DNA of 41,176 bases from Gracilariopsis chorda (Eukaryota; Rhodophyta; Florideophyceae; Gracilariales; Gracilariaceae), in assembly GCA_003194525.1 (NCBI GenBank), contig NBIV01000485.1:1-41176 (forward strand). The letters run 5' to 3'. A program made the position numbers and the translations under genes. This document shows positions 9,950 to 19,462 of the stretch, piece after piece; within the stretch, counting starts at the first letter, position 1, and each line of letters starts with the position of its first letter. The notes beneath the pieces were generated by a model. It saw only the letters and a list, made by a program, of their open reading frames with translations. It had not been told where the DNA came from and made no database searches.

Positions 9950-10615
9950 ATGAAGAGAATGTCAAGGTTGGGCGTCACGTTCCGCAGAAGGCATAGCAGC
10001 AAGTTGGTTCGCAGTCTTTATAGCCTGAGAGCATTTCACAGCCATTTCCCCAATTGGCATACGCTGTTCGCGACGACACAAGCGTTCATTTACATTTCGT
10101 CTGTGACGGGAGGCGTTCCCTACTTTCTCAGACTTGAGGGCAACGCAGCTCTTTTTCTGCCCACGCAGAACCAAAACAACACCTGCTACAGCTTTTTGTG
10201 GGGTACTGGTCCGCCTTCCTTAGATCCATATCACTATGCTCGTGCCAATATGCGTGCGTTCATTCAGCACATCAATGTAAGAGACATCGTACCCAAGTTG
10301 TATGATGTGATCCAGCCGAAGCCAGACGTGGTGCGCGAACGTTACCGATCCTTGCTCAGCACACAACAGCAACAACAACAACAAAACGCGGAGACTGCCG
10401 TGGATATCAGCCTGCAAGCAGCAGAACAAGGAGTAGTTGTATGTGGATACGAAGGAACCGTAAGTGCTACAGTCAGTACTCCTCATGCAGGTGCGGGCCG
10501 TCTCCCTGAAGATGTTCCAGGTGGGGGGCCAACCATGATGAGAAAGCTCGTGGTTGATCCAAATGGCCTGTACCGAGTTCAGTCTCAGGTACCACGCTTA
10601 GTAAAAGGAACGTAA
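9950..10615 (+). pseudogene. Helitron-1 Rep N-terminal (Helitron_like_N) region
   Basis: This open run of 221 codons is in frame with the sequence before it. It contains LRAFHSHFPNWHTLFATTQAFIYISSVTGG and later RANMRAFIQHINVRDIVPKLYDVI, matching the general form of the Helitron_like_N region (an early aromatic-rich block, then a conserved block before the HUH core). A CAA/CAG run near 10366-10386 encodes poly-Gln. MMRKLVVDPNGLYRVQ near the end is the last clear Rep-like piece before the TAA at 10613. The apparent Met at 9950 is only the first codon after a stop, not a likely real start. Confidence 0.6.
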
Positions 10616-12412
10616 CTGAAGAGCACGCTGCAGTGACGAGTGCTGCTGCTGCTGGAGCAGGGGCGACTGCAAATACCGCAAACAATGCCCAATTGCGGTA
10701 CCGACTTCTAAAACCGGCATCCGAACTTGCAGAGGAGGGCAAGTTCCCTCTTCTCTACCCGTACGGGGATCAGCACGAACCGTTTGACATCGGCCTGTTC
10801 CTGGATGCAAAAAAACTCCACACAGCAAAGCTCAGGTCTCAGCGTCAACGAGTGGAAGCTCCAAAAGCTCACCTGGGCTCAGAACGCGAAGCGACGTCTG
10901 TTCTCAGACAACATCCTCCTCAACAGTGGACCGTTGATGCAGATGTGGATGCTCTGCACGCACACGAACATTGAGTACATGCGACTACGCTTCCTGATGA
11001 GAGAAAACCATGCACCTATTGTACAAGGGCAAAAGATCCAGCAAGCACAACAGCAAACAGCTCATGTGTCACCATCACAGTTCGCACAAATGGGACGCAT
11101 ATTTCTGCCTGATGACTCGGTCAACTCAGCAGCGTACTGGAAGAACAAGCGCATGGATGTACAGGCGATCGTGGCGCGGAGAGGACCACCTTCTCTTTTC
11201 ATTACAATCACCATGAACATCTGGAGAGCGGACATCCAGCGCCTTGGTATGGATACCAGCAATCGGAGCCCATTAACGGCACAGAGTAACCGCCCTCGAC
11301 CGTTTGACCGACCGGATCTGATTGCAAGGGTGTACAACCAGTACGCAAACGACTTTATGAAAGACTCGGAGAAAAACTCGGAGCACATCGTTGGATTGAA
11401 GTGCGTGGGGCTTGCATCAAAGCTCGAGTTTCAAGAGCGCAATGTGCCTCATCACCACATGCTCGTGTGGCTCGAAGGAGGCGTGATTGAAGACGTTGAT
11501 GTGATCGACGAGCTCATTCGTGCAGAACTTCCTCTTCCAGGTGAAGACGACGCGTTGCGTGGCTTCATTCGTTCTATGCACAGGCACCGCCACTCCCCCT
11601 ATTGCCGTAATCGCGCTGGGCGTTGCAAGTTTGGATACGACCGCAACATGATTGTGCCGGAGACGTACATTGTAGAAGGCACGATTCGCGTGGTCTACCG
11701 CAGAAAAAGGCAACATGACCTCAAGATAGTGCCGTACAACCCAACTCTGGCCAAGAAGTACGGCTCTCAAATCAACGTAGAGCACACGCAAGGAGGGGGC
11801 GCAGTGGCTTATCTGATGAAGTACGCGTTTAAGCAGCCCAAAGCTCAGGAGGTGGTGCTCAATTTGAGTGATGCTAATGAGACAAGCACACACAACGACC
11901 AGCAACAACAGCCGCAGGCGCAGAATGAGAGTCGTGCACACATGCGAGCGCGTGTGGTGGGCACCGTCAACGCAGCTCGGAGAATTTTCGAGTTTCGACA
12001 TGTTCACATCGTACCACAAGTAGAGCAACTGGCCATTAATTTGGAAGGTGAGCGAACGTTTCTGCTCAGAGGTCCAAATCAAATGGATTCCGCATCGCCG
12101 CCGTCTACATTGGAGAGATACTTTGCAAGGCCCGAAGCATATGCGAACCTCGACTACCTTTCGTACTTTGAAAACGTTCGATTGTATCGCACGCGTCCAG
12201 CCTGCGTGCTTAACCAATACGATGGAGACAGCACTCAGGTGCCCACAGACGACTGCGATCCGCCCATGTACGTGGTACAGCGCACGGAAGACGAGCAGTG
12301 TGTCGCAAGGTTCAGAGGTGTTCCACAGTCGGACATTGAGCTCTTTGCTCTGCGCTTGCTGCTCATGAATCACGGCTCGAGCTCTTATGAAGACGCAAGG
12401 AATTTCAACTGA
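10616..12412 (+). pseudogene. Helitron-1 Rep domain with HUH and two-tyrosine motifs
   Basis: Protein-like sequence runs first in a shifted frame (10633 to about 10830: YRLLKPASELAEEGKFPLLYPYGD), then returns to the main frame (SVNEWKLQKLTWAQNAKRRLFSDNILLNSG...) up to a TGA at 12410. Key motifs are GPPSLFITITMN near 11190-11218; the HUH motif in NVPHHHMLVWL, with His codons at 11450-11458; and AYLMKYAFK, with Tyr codons at 11810 and 11822 spaced YxxxYxxK as in Helitron Rep. The HUH histidines bind the metal, and the two tyrosines cleave and hold DNA ends during rolling-circle transfer. All catalytic residues I can check are present, so loss of function comes from the stops and the short frame excursion. 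Confidence 0.85.
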
Positions 12413-12694
12413 CAGCAGTATGGAACGTATCGTGAAACTGCGATTGTACGCGCACTGCTCGCAGACGGATCCAAGTTTGATATGGCATTTCAAAAAGCAG
12501 TGCAGATCTACAGCACGCTCTCCGAGCTACGACATCTGGTTGTGACACTCTACCAACAAGGCGCAGGCCCAGAAAAAATGGCCTTCGAAAACTGGGAGGC
12601 GCTATGTAGTGACATACATACAGGAGATGAGCAGCAACGAAAGCGAGAAATGTATCCACGGGTGGTGAAGGTCTCAGACCAGCACGGAGGATGA
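12413..12694 (+). pseudogene. Helitron-1 Rep-helicase linker region
   Basis: The same frame resumes directly after the TGA at 12410: QQYGTYRETAIVRALLADGSKFDMAFQKAV, then LSELRHLVVTLYQQ and ENWEALCSDI. This matches the Helitron linker (T.NG..Y.TF.EA...GLL.DD..W...L.EA....LR.LF...L). Another TGA follows at 12692. The alignment across both stops shows that each is a point mutation in one former coding frame. Confidence 0.65.
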
Positions 12695-14338
12695 CTGCTT
12701 CGCGATCACAGCTTCTTCTCCCAAAACCTAACGCAGCATCATACAGCATTGACTGAGACGAATCGAGCTACAACAACTCGAGACGCACGAGTGGTGCGAA
12801 ATTCGTCAACTTTGCAGTCAAGGTACGCCACCTTAAAACCCCGCCAAAGACAAGTCATTGACACCGTCATTGCTGCATTGCAACAACTACATGCACTGCA
12901 GGAGCGAACAAGCAATCCTAGAAACGTGTTCTTTGTGCAAGGATCCGCAGGAACTGGAAAGACATACGTGCTCAACCTCCTTCGTGATATCGCTGAGTCG
13001 GAAGGAATGCTCGCCGAAATGACTGCTACAACAAGCATTGCAGCTTCGCTATACGAAGGTGGCCACACTTTATATAGCCTGCTCGGACTGGGTGTAGCTG
13101 ATAGGGACAAAACAAGCAGCACTACAGCTACTTTGTCAAAGTACGGTCCCCGATCTCAACGTGCAGAACTGCTAGGTGAGATAAAACTGCTCGTCTTGGA
13201 TGAGACGTCCATGCTCTTACGAAAGCTTTTCGAACTCATAGATGCGATGCTCAAAGATCTTCGCTGCACTGGAATGGAAAACCCGCCTCCGTTTGGGAGC
13301 TTGATCATCGTTCTATCCGGCGACTACTCCAAGCTGCTTCCAGTGCTACCGCTGATGCACATGGAGGCCGAGCCAAGTGAAAATGTGAGACGAGTGTACA
13401 CAAACATTGTCAATGAATTGCCTTGGAAGAGTGATATGTGGACATTATGCTCGGTTCAAGTGCTGTACCTCACGGAACAAGTACGCCAAGCCAATGATCT
13501 GGCACTTGCGTCGCTGTTACGTTCCATTGCACACAACACAATATCCAACAACGCTCCAATACCACTCAGGTCTACTGATGGCATGCAAACGGCCTACCAA
13601 TTCCTGTGGAAGTGGATCAAAATACGACGAAAGGAGGATATGGATATCAGCAAAATGCTCATTGCCTCCACAAACCAGTTGGTCGACGAACATAATGCGG
13701 CAGCGCTAGATCTGTTTCCTAGTGAGCACTTCACTCTGCCGTCAGTGACAACAGTGCAACATGATCCTGGACAGAACCCAGAGTCTGACCTCGCCAGTAC
13801 TATCGTCCCCAAATTTGCATATCACTATGCGCCTTCTGTAATACCGCCTCATAACTTGGACTTGAAGATCGGTGTCCCAGCTATTCTAATTCGGAACGTG
13901 CTGCATCCCACTGTGGTCAACGTGAAGCTGTTCGTAGTCGTGCATGTCGATCAATTTACGATATAGGTGGCTGGACTCGACGAGAATCGACAGGTGCTCG
14001 AACGACAGCTCCTGCATCGTATCGACTTCGAGTTTTCTTTCGCAGATATTCGCATGATTCGAAGGCAGTTTCCCATTCGTCTCGCATTTGCAGCTACCAT
14101 TAAAAAAGGACGAGGAACGACCTTGGATGGCCTGCTGATGGGTGTGCGATCCAACTTCTTCTGCGCAAGTCAGTTGTATGTCGCATTGTCGCGCGTTCGA
14201 AGGAACGACCATGTGCCGCTACTGCGTGATCCACAGCTTACGTCTGCGAGTGCGCACACAATTCATCCCATGCCTGTCGGCATTGCCAACCCAGTGCTGC
14301 CTGAAGCCATTCAGTTTTGCATCCCTCTACAACCGTAA
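12695..14338 (+). pseudogene. Helitron-1 Pif1-like helicase domain
   Basis: This continues the Rep frame. Walker A is VQGSAGTGKT (near 12944-12964), Walker B is LLVLDETSML (near 13190), and motif III is VLSGDYSKLLPV (near 13312), where the usual Gln of GDxxQ is Lys. After a TAG at 13964 the frame gives IRRQFPIRLAFAATIKKGRGTTLDG and SQLYVALSRVRR. These are the RRQFP, TINKAQGQT and HGQLYVALSR motifs, with Asn, Gln and His-Gly changed, so the ATPase would probably be weakened even without stops. The gene ends at TAA 14336. This is a different family from the helicase at 19.5 kb; the two differ clearly in sequence throughout. Confidence 0.85.
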
Positions 14339-14446
14339 TTATATTTTTTGCGTTCTTTATTCATTGAATTAAAGTACTTGCTCTTCAGCTTTTGCTTTCT
14401 CCACCCTTTTTTTTCTTCTCACCGCTGTTTATAACTTCTCCACCGC

Positions 14447-14530
14447 GGCGCGAAGCGCCTCCCGCGGCCGGAGGCCAATTCCTGTTGTCTCTCCAATACA
14501 ATGGTTTACACGACAACACGAGCGTGTTGT
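14447..14530. repeat. Hairpin cluster at the Helitron-1 3' flank
   Basis: GGCGC-GAA-GCGCC occupies 14447-14459. A second fold follows, with GCCTCC and GGAGGC arms flanking CGCGGCC. An 8-bp stem ACAACACG-AG-CGTGTTGT lies at 14513-14530. The first resembles the GAA-capped hairpins that close Helitrons, including those of the array downstream. No clear CTRR end was located after it. Confidence 0.45.
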
Positions 14531-14566
14531 TAATTGAAGGGAGGCGTTTCCAAAAAACATTGGCTT

Positions 14567-14725
14567 GCACGCTCCCTTCAGCGCAGCTAAAAAAGGCATT
14601 TCGCAGAACGCCTCTCTTCCATACAACAAATTCAGCAGCACCAGCAGCACCAGCAGCAAAGATAACTGGCTGCTACTGTATGTTGACTGCTGCTGCTGCT
14701 TAGTGGCCAGCACTACAACGCTGCT
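14567..14725 (+). repeat. CAG-rich leader repeat, copy 2
   Basis: This matches 7793-7978 block by block (CTCCCTTCAGCGCA, CGCCTCTCTTCCAT, a CAGCAC triplet run, GGCTGCTACTG, TTGACTGCTGCTGCTGC, CAGCACTACA). It suggests the 5' part of a second Helitron-1 copy placed head-to-tail after the first, or a flanking duplication. The protein-coding part of such a second copy is absent here. Confidence 0.5.
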
Positions 14726-14982
14726 ACCCATCCCCCTGCACAGTGGTCTGCACTGCAGTTATTTTGGCAGTGCCCGCCAAATACACTCCACTGTACTTTA
14801 CATACATAATGGCAATCCCAGCCATCTATAGACGTGCGGGCACTCAATTTCAACTCTATTCTATACTCATTCTCGGCGCCACGACCATAATTGGTTTTCA
14901 GGTCGTTTGCAAGCGATAGCGAGCAGAAACGGCCTGCAGATCCCCCGGCGTCACCCATATTCAGCGGCATAAAACGCCACCC

Positions 14983-15020
14983 GCGGCCAAAGGCCGCCTC
15001 TACTTGTTTTAGGTGACTAA
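14983..15020 (+). repeat. Hairpin followed by CTAA: possible Helitron 3' end
   Basis: GCGGCC-AAA-GGCCGC (14983-14997) is a perfect 6-bp stem. CTAA at 15017-15020, 19 nt later and followed by T, fits the hairpin-CTRR-T arrangement of Helitron 3' ends. Together with the leader copy at 14567 it could close a short non-autonomous element. The GC-rich palindrome alone could also arise by chance. Confidence 0.35.
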
Positions 15021-15118
15021 TTACTGACTTACTACCGACCAGGTTTCGAAGTCACTTTATAGTCACAATACGTGTGCCCGTGTGCACGTGTGCACTTACC
15101 GCATCCCGAGCAAACGTC

Positions 15119-15302
15119 CAAGCTGGTGGGCCCGGTCGCCACTGCCACTTCTATGTCCATCAGCTACGGCAACACGCAAAACCATTGGCTGCATACTGCC
15201 GTCATCCGTGCAAGCTGGTGGGCACCGTCGCTGCTGCCACTTCCATGCCCCTCAGCTACGGCAACCTGCAAAACCGTTGGCTATATACTGCCGTCATCCG
15301 TC
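15119..15302 (+). repeat. Two-copy 92-bp tandem duplication
   Basis: CAAGCTGGTGGGC...GCCGTCATCCGT occurs at 15119-15210 and again at 15211-15302 with about ten differences. 92 is not a multiple of 3, so the two copies cannot be read in the same frame, which argues against coding use of this part. Confidence 0.8.
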
Positions 15303-15345
15303 CATTGTCCTTGCGAAACCCACCTTCACCCCCCTCTCCTTTCCT

Positions 15346-15552
15346 ATGAAGAGCAACAGCTTCCGATTTCTTACGATGTTCATGTCCAACAAGCGTCAGC
15401 ACGAACGTGGAGGATCCACAGATGCGCAGCTCGACGAAGTAATGGAAATAGAAGTCACTGCAATGGAACTTTTGCAGCAGCAGTATGAACCACAGAAGAA
15501 ACGTCGCACTGTAGGCCGTGGTCTTGGGTCATATACTAAGACCTCTCTGTAG
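15346..15552 (+). CDS. Hypothetical 68-residue protein
   Basis: ATG at 15346 opens 68 codons with a basic cluster QKKRRTVGRG near the end and an acidic/amphipathic middle (TDAQLDEVMEIEVTAMELLQQQ). The frame stays open upstream to 15082, but that part lies over the 92-bp duplication and looks non-coding. I do not recognise the protein. It could be the first exon or remnant of an element gene with a nuclear localisation signal, or a chance frame. Confidence 0.25.
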   Translation: MKSNSFRFLTMFMSNKRQHERGGSTDAQLDEVMEIEVTAMELLQQQYEPQKKRRTVGRGLGSYTKTSL

Positions 15553-15739
15553 AGCACGACCGCTGCTTCGATTGAATAAGGCTATTTAAAAGACGACGCG
15601 ATCATCACGAGGGTGGAGGCAGAAGTTCAGGAGAATGCTTAGTGAAATGAATTTCATTCAATCCTAATCTGATCCAAGTTTGTTCTACCCAAGGGGGGAG
15701 GAGAAACGTATCCTGGTGCCTGTCTAGATCGATGATTGG

Positions 15740-16545
15740 TTAGATACAGGGCGACAATATGAAGCTGTAGGGGAAGATATATTCAGTCTAAAAGAACAGG
15801 TTGACATCAGGTCAACTAACAATCCTAAGAAATTTTTAGGAATTGTCATTGAAAGAAATTCACAAGGTTTCTGCATCAAAAATCATACCATGATCCAAGA
15901 ATTGGCGAGAAAGTCCGAGTTCAGAAGGCCAAGCCAATTTTCACTCCAGTTGGATGCGGGAAGGTCATTGGAGTTACGAATGATGAACAGGAAGGAAATC
16001 AGAAACTTCCATACCGAGGACTGGTTTGGTCAGTGTTACATCTAGCAAACACAGTTCGCCCGGACATTGTATTCGCTGTTTCAAAGTTGGCTTGACGATT
16101 GCAGAGGTATATACTGAACAAGACCGGCAACAGGCAAGAAGGGTTCTAAAGTATTTACAGTACGCGGTGGAATTTGCTTCACCTACTGTGGACATGACAG
16201 GGAGATCAAAGGGTACACATGCAGATTTTCCATATGATATCGAACACAGGAGGGCTCCTAGTGGTTTCGTATTATTAAGTGGATGCAGAACGGTTTCATG
16301 GCAAAGAGAGAGACATGCTCTGATTGCACAGTTGAATCTGGAGGCAGAATATTTCTCAATGTCCTTTGCGGTAAGGGAAAGTCTGTAGTTTCAAAGGATA
16401 GTTTCAGAAATGGTCGACAAGAATCAAGAGCAGGAGGGCATAATCGGCAACAATCAGGCGATGATTATTTTGAGCAAAGACCATGTGCTTACTGAAAGGA
16501 TAGAGCACATTGATGCCAAATATCATTAAGTGCGGGTAGCGGTGA
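15740..16545 (+). pseudogene. Copia-type retrotransposon remnant: end of reverse transcriptase plus RNase H
   Basis: The sequence reads in shifting frames as a Ty1/copia pol C-terminus. NNPKKFLGIVIERNSQGFCIKNHTMIQEL (near 15810-15905) fits the LGI...I.Q..YI..L stretch. PYRGLVWSVLHLANTVRPDIVFAVSKLA (near 16010-16095) fits PYR.LVGSL.YLA..TRPDI. The frame 16026-16388, from about 16120 on, gives ARRVLKYLQYAVEF, HADFPYDIEHRRAPSGFVLLSGCRTVSWQRERHALIAQLNLEAEYFSM, which is RNase H. After a TAG the same frame gives IIGNNQAMII..ERIEHIDAKYH. It is an old copy with many frame changes and no identifiable LTR or upstream gag-integrase part. Confidence 0.7.
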
Positions 16546-17486
16546 TGTAAAAAAGGTGAGAATGTCATTCTTTCTGACCAAACAGAATCCTGCGGACATC
16601 TTCAAAAAATTACTAGGACGACTAATTTATTATCAGCATTGCAAAAAGATTGTGGTACTTGGACTACAGTCGGAATATCGGGGAGTGCTGTGATGATGGA
16701 CATTCCAGTAATGTGGCCATCCCCTCTGAAGGACGCATAGACGCCCAAGGGTCGCCATCCGTGACTCCTAAAGTCAGATAAGAAATAGTTGGTCAGCAGT
16801 TTGTAGGTAGCTTAAATATAGGTAACCCATTTAGCATCACAGAGGTTGGATTGACATTATCATGAACAGTTGCAGACTGGACTACCGGGTGTGTGACTAG
16901 AAGAAACTTGCCACCACAGACCAAGAGCAGACGGGATAAGCCCATCTTTTTTGCGATAGTTAGACTCCCAAATCCTCAATATAAAAAAGGAACGATAGCG
17001 CCGTGAGGAAAAACAAATGGGAGAAGCCTCAACCACGATCTACCATACAATTCTCTTTGCCACTCCTGCAAGCCCCTTAGAACCGCTACAACAGTAGGAA
17101 AGGTTCGGGGGCTCGGCGGTACCACTCGTTGGTGTTTATATACAGGGACTTTTGAAAGCTGGTATTATATTGGCGAGCTCGTCAGTAGCTCTGTTAACCA
17201 CCATGTTTCGAATGACATCAGAATATAACTTGAGCAATAATACCTTAAGTTGGTCTGCGCTCCCGCTCTCTTCCAACTGGATAGATGTGGTACCGGTTCT
17301 CAGCTTTGCCGGAGATATGGTTTCCGCCGCATTGGTTACTGGGGGAGCGTAATCCCCTGCCACCTGCTCCCCTTCATTTGCGTAGACCTGGACGGTAGTT
17401 CAAACGGTGAAGACCATCATTGAGAAAATCAATAAGTAAAGATGACAAGACGAACACCACATGTTCCTCACTAGAGCATTATTTGT
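16546..17486. other. Retroelement-derived stretch, possibly an LTR and a gag-like fragment
   Basis: No clear gene is present. An AATATAAAAAAGG near 16978 could be an LTR promoter. On the minus strand, 17363-17136 is open and reads AKLRTGTTSIQLEESGSADQLKVLLLKLYSDV, which faintly resembles the start of Copia gag proteins (KL..G.NY..W......L). That resemblance is weak, and the strand is opposite to both neighbouring Copia remnants. Paired LTRs were not found. Confidence 0.25.
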
Positions 17487-18104
17487 ATGCAATATCTTCT
17501 AGAGCTCAGCGATTCTGAGCTCATTCGAGCTAGTAAAAGGATACACTCTCTCTTTGCTAAGGATACATACTACGGTCGTATCAAAAGATATCTTAGACGC
17601 ACAAAAGCAACAAGTAGTGACAAAAGCGCTACAAAGGCTTCCGAAGACACAATGACCCATCAATACTAGCTCTCATGTACTACCTCAATGGAGATGACAG
17701 TACATCTCTATTAGAAAATCAAGAGAAGTAGGTTATTGGACAGACAAAGAAGTAATTGGCCTCATATAACAATACGTTATGATAAGAGGGACAAGACAAA
17801 TCAGACCGACGAAACCTGAATTTGAAGACGTACGTTTTCTATCAGAAAACCTGGTATCTGCCCAGCTCATGCAACAAACCCTCGAGACTGCCCTCGAATC
17901 TCGAATATGAGACTGATTAAGTGGAAGGCGGGGAAGGAAAGAGAAATGCTCAACCAATATGCTTCCGACGAATAATCTCATGATTTGCCCGCAAAGAGCC
18001 AAAAAAGAAGCCGAATGGAATGATATTGGGATACAGGCAACGAACAGAAAGAAAAAGGAAGACTCCCCAGCTAAGAAGGAATTGAAGTAAGATAAGCAGA
18101 AGTC
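17487..18104. other. A/T-rich decayed sequence between Copia remnants
   Basis: There is a 60-codon frame at 17487-17669 (LLELSDSELIRASKRIHSLF...) and a short stretch near 17800-17890 (TKPEFEDVRFLSENLVSAQLMQQTLETAL) that could be the region before the reverse transcriptase of the next element. Stops and frame changes prevent any firm call. Confidence 0.25.
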
Positions 18105-19440
18105 TTGAAGGACATATTTAAACACATACGAAGTACACAATTCAACATGGAGGAGCTTGCGTTCTCACAAACATGGGTCCTAGACGACACCTTCAAGAAG
18201 AAGCACGATACCATCTGTTCAGATGTATACACATCGATCCCAGAGCATGAATTTGGACGACACGCAAACGTCATAACATCCCACGTTGTTTAAAAGGTCA
18301 AAGCAGATGACAATAGCGAACAAGCAATCTATGCAAGAATCGTTCTACATGGAAACAGAGACAAATAAAAAAATGCATTAGGAAAGGCTCTGCCATAGTG
18401 CAATTGGATAGCACCAGGCTTTTAATCTCGATCACAACTTTCCTAGATTTCAGAATCGCAGCAATCGACATTAAAGGTGCATACCTTCAGAGCGAACCAA
18501 TGGAAAGGTCCATATTTGTTTGCTCACCACGAAAATGGAAAGGGTACGCGGTGTGCTACTAAATGTAACCAAACGTCTTTACGATATAGTGGAGGCAGTT
18601 CGATAGTACTTGAGGACAGTGGAAGAGTACCTTCTGGTGTATGAAGGCCTAGAACGCATATTAGGCATTGGCTGAGTCTATGTGAAGCCCAAGTGAAAAA
18701 AGTCGTACTAATGGTCGCAAAGCTCACTGACCACGTTCTCATGCCCGGCAGCGTGGATCAAATCAAGCATTTCATCGCAACGATACGTAAGCGCCTTGTA
18801 ATCGGGAAGGCTAGGGTCAATTAAAGATCTTATTTAGCAGATGAGAGATTGCACAGGACAGGAATGCGTAGATAAATATGTCAATGCATAGATACATGAA
18901 ACAGCTTAAAATGATCCACTACCATCGAGCAAAAAGGAAAAGAAACTCCTCAAGGTAACCGAAATCGAAAAAGAGATGTTCAAATCTCTAGCGGGGACTT
19001 TATGTTACCTGCGGAATGCGGTAAGGCCACAAGCATTTCTCATCGCCTTGCTTATGCAATACAGAATATGGAAACTCGCAGTACAGGAAATAGTCGACGC
19101 AATATATCAGTACCGAGCTGCTCAATATTAGCTCTCTGTTGCAATTTATATAGCCCTCACAAGAACAATATGCGGCTATCGTGACATATCTAGATGCTCC
19201 AGATGCAGGAAAAGAAAGAGCCTATGGACAATAGGAATGCTGCAAGGATTGAAAGCTATTAACCCAGACAAAATCATATTTCAAAACATCGATTGGTTCA
19301 ACCATGTACAGAAGAGTATTTCATGTACGTTGCATGATGCAGAGGTTTTAGCATGTTCATTTTCCGAGTGCAGGAGATGTTATTTGTAATATGTTATGCG
19401 ACCAATATCCCATAACTGTTCAATAATACATGAGCTGGTA
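18105..19440 (+). pseudogene. Second Copia remnant, GalEa/PyRE1G-like: reverse transcriptase and RNase H
   Basis: Fragments in changing frames give ITSHVV.KVKADDNSEQAIYARIVLHGNRDK (near 18270-18365), then RIAAIDIKGAYLQSEPMERSIFVCSPRKW (near 18450-18540). This is the RT block with the catalytic-region Asp in DIKGAYLQ. KLTDHVLMPGSVDQIKHFIATIRKR follows near 18720-18790, and GTLCYLRNAVRPQAFLIALLMQY near 18995-19065. YLDAPDAGKERAYGQ and GMLQGLKAINPDKIIFQNIDWFNHVQK..DAEVLACSF (near 19185-19360) are RNase H-like. ARIVxxGNRD and DIKGAYLQS are typical of the GalEa-like Copia clade, unlike the first remnant. It stops where the helicase begins near 19460, so the later Helitron fragment joined or inserted there. 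Confidence 0.6.
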
Positions 19441-19462
19441 GTAGATATTAAAGCATCATAAG

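Larger units (their letters stand above)
7793..14460 (+). mobile_element. Helitron 1: autonomous-type rolling-circle transposon, decayed
   Basis: The element carries one long Rep-helicase reading frame (8753-14338) preceded by a ~960-bp leader and followed by a small GGCGC-GAA-GCGCC hairpin (14447-14459), the sort of structure that precedes Helitron 3' ends. The exact termini (5' TC, 3' CTRR) were not pinned down, so both ends are approximate. The 5' side was set at a CAG-rich segment that recurs at 14567-14725. Helitrons transpose by HUH-nuclease cleavage and rolling-circle synthesis, with the fused Pif1-like helicase unwinding DNA. Seven in-frame stops and one short out-of-frame stretch make this copy inactive as it stands. 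Confidence 0.75.

Noticed and set aside
12410..12694. TGA recoded as a sense codon in Helitron 1
   Set aside because: TAA and TAG also interrupt the same frame (9707, 9863, 10613, 13964) and helicase motif residues are mutated, so ordinary pseudogene decay explains it better.
15640..15665. LTR boundary at the near-palindrome TGAAATGAATTTCA
   Set aside because: No matching second LTR or primer-binding site was found near the Copia remnant.
17152..17352. 66-codon plus-strand membrane-like protein
   Set aside because: Hydrophobic only in part, no conserved features, and the opposite strand offers a slightly better though still weak gag-like reading.
18071..18274. Minus-strand ORFs over the second Copia remnant
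   Set aside because: The plus strand here contains recognisable reverse transcriptase motifs, so these are shadows.
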